Part shown: positions 42,439 through 42,764 of the stretch, in pieces
How positions within the stretch are numbered: the first letter of the stretch is position 1
Layout: every line of letters begins with the position of its first letter
Origin: Treponema zioleckii
Lineage (GTDB): Bacteria; Spirochaetota; Spirochaetia; Treponematales; Treponemataceae
Assembly (NCBI RefSeq): GCF_014737315.1
Contig: NZ_JPUF01000037.1
Span: 1-42,764 of the forward strand
DNA: 42,764 bases
Direction: 5' to 3'
The notes under the pieces: generated by a model
The model's input: the letters and a program-made list of their open reading frames with translations, nothing else
The model's database searches: none
What the model was told of the DNA's origin: nothing
Made by a program: the position numbers and the translations under genes

Positions 42439-42764
42439 TCATTCCGAATTTAGGAAACACGGCTAAAGGTAGGCACTAGCGAGCACTCGGAATTCCCTTT
42501 TTTGTCACCACGAGTCTCGGAATCCTTTTTTTGTCACCTCGAGCGAAGTCGAGTAGGTCTACAATCAGTAGATTCCGCCAGTCTGTTTGCGTCCGGTAAA
42601 AGCAGATGTCTCGACTGCGCTCGACATGACAGAGCTGTATGCTCAGCATGACTGGCGAGTTCTCTCGCATGACGGAATAGTTCGCGATGCACTGGCACTA
42701 GCGAGCACTCGGAATCCCCTTTTTTTGCACCACGAGTCTCGGAATCCTTTTTTTGTCACCTCGA
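42439..42764. repeat. Dispersed modular repeat field at right window edge
   Basis: No gene. The module order is 'cattccgaatttaggaaacac', 'gcactagcgagcactcggaattccc', 'cctcgagcgaagtcgag', spacer 'aatcagtagattccgccag...gcgtccggtaaaagc', 'agatgtctcgactgcgctcgacatgac', 'ggcgagttctctcgcatgacggaatag', then the first modules again up to the end. The window thus ends inside the same family it starts with. Confidence 0.8.

Overview
The window looks like a chromosomal segment of a host-associated, saccharolytic Treponema (spirochaete). The clearest markers are the cheA-cheW/cheR-like-cheX-cheY operon with its spirochaete-type CheW-CheR fusion, many lipoproteins with relaxed spirochaetal lipoboxes, LL-diaminopimelate aminotransferase, an LplABC-type sugar importer and abundant short intergenic repeats. 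No database search was possible, so the genus is an inference.

Layout. 320-3988 (minus) encodes a carbohydrate ABC importer: two permeases, then a lipoprotein binding protein. A very large cytoplasmic (alpha/alpha)-barrel-like carbohydrate enzyme (4395-7772, plus) diverges from it and is bracketed by two copies of a long palindromic element. dapL follows, then a beta-barrel-like surface protein on the minus strand. 10922-15769 is the chemotaxis operon. 15993-17600 is a secreted pectate lyase lipoprotein, followed by tRNA-Val(GAC). uppP, two small lipoproteins, a TrmN6-like methyltransferase, a Glu-rich unknown, an SH3 lipoprotein, an ABC-F ATPase, queD and cimA fill 17.8-27.9 kb. 28171-34296 is a three-gene operon of unknown function: an exported ankyrin-repeat protein, a membrane protein whose frame is broken at a U UUU UUA heptamer, and an 800-aa membrane-anchored DUF4230-like protein. 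A GIY-YIG nuclease gene lies inside a repeat field, followed by pyrE, a large exported coiled-coil/barrel protein with a small Fn3-like lipoprotein, a diguanylate cyclase and a beta-helix lipoprotein. Both window ends lie in the same repeat family that surrounds the GIY-YIG gene.

How the genes fit together. The importer, the large carbohydrate enzyme and pectate lyase suggest growth on plant polysaccharides. The che operon and diguanylate cyclase handle motility and signalling. The rest is housekeeping (lysine/peptidoglycan precursor, queuosine, isoleucine and pyrimidine synthesis, undecaprenyl-phosphate recycling) mixed with poorly characterised envelope proteins.

Points most worth a second look: (1) the paired palindromic elements, whose two arms show compensatory changes; (2) the GIY-YIG gene, which occupies the exact place of a spacer in a dispersed repeat; (3) the ankyrin/DUF4230 operon with a possible programmed -1 frameshift; (4) six genes with a -10 box only 6-9 nt before the ATG and no Shine-Dalgarno, suggesting frequent leaderless transcripts.
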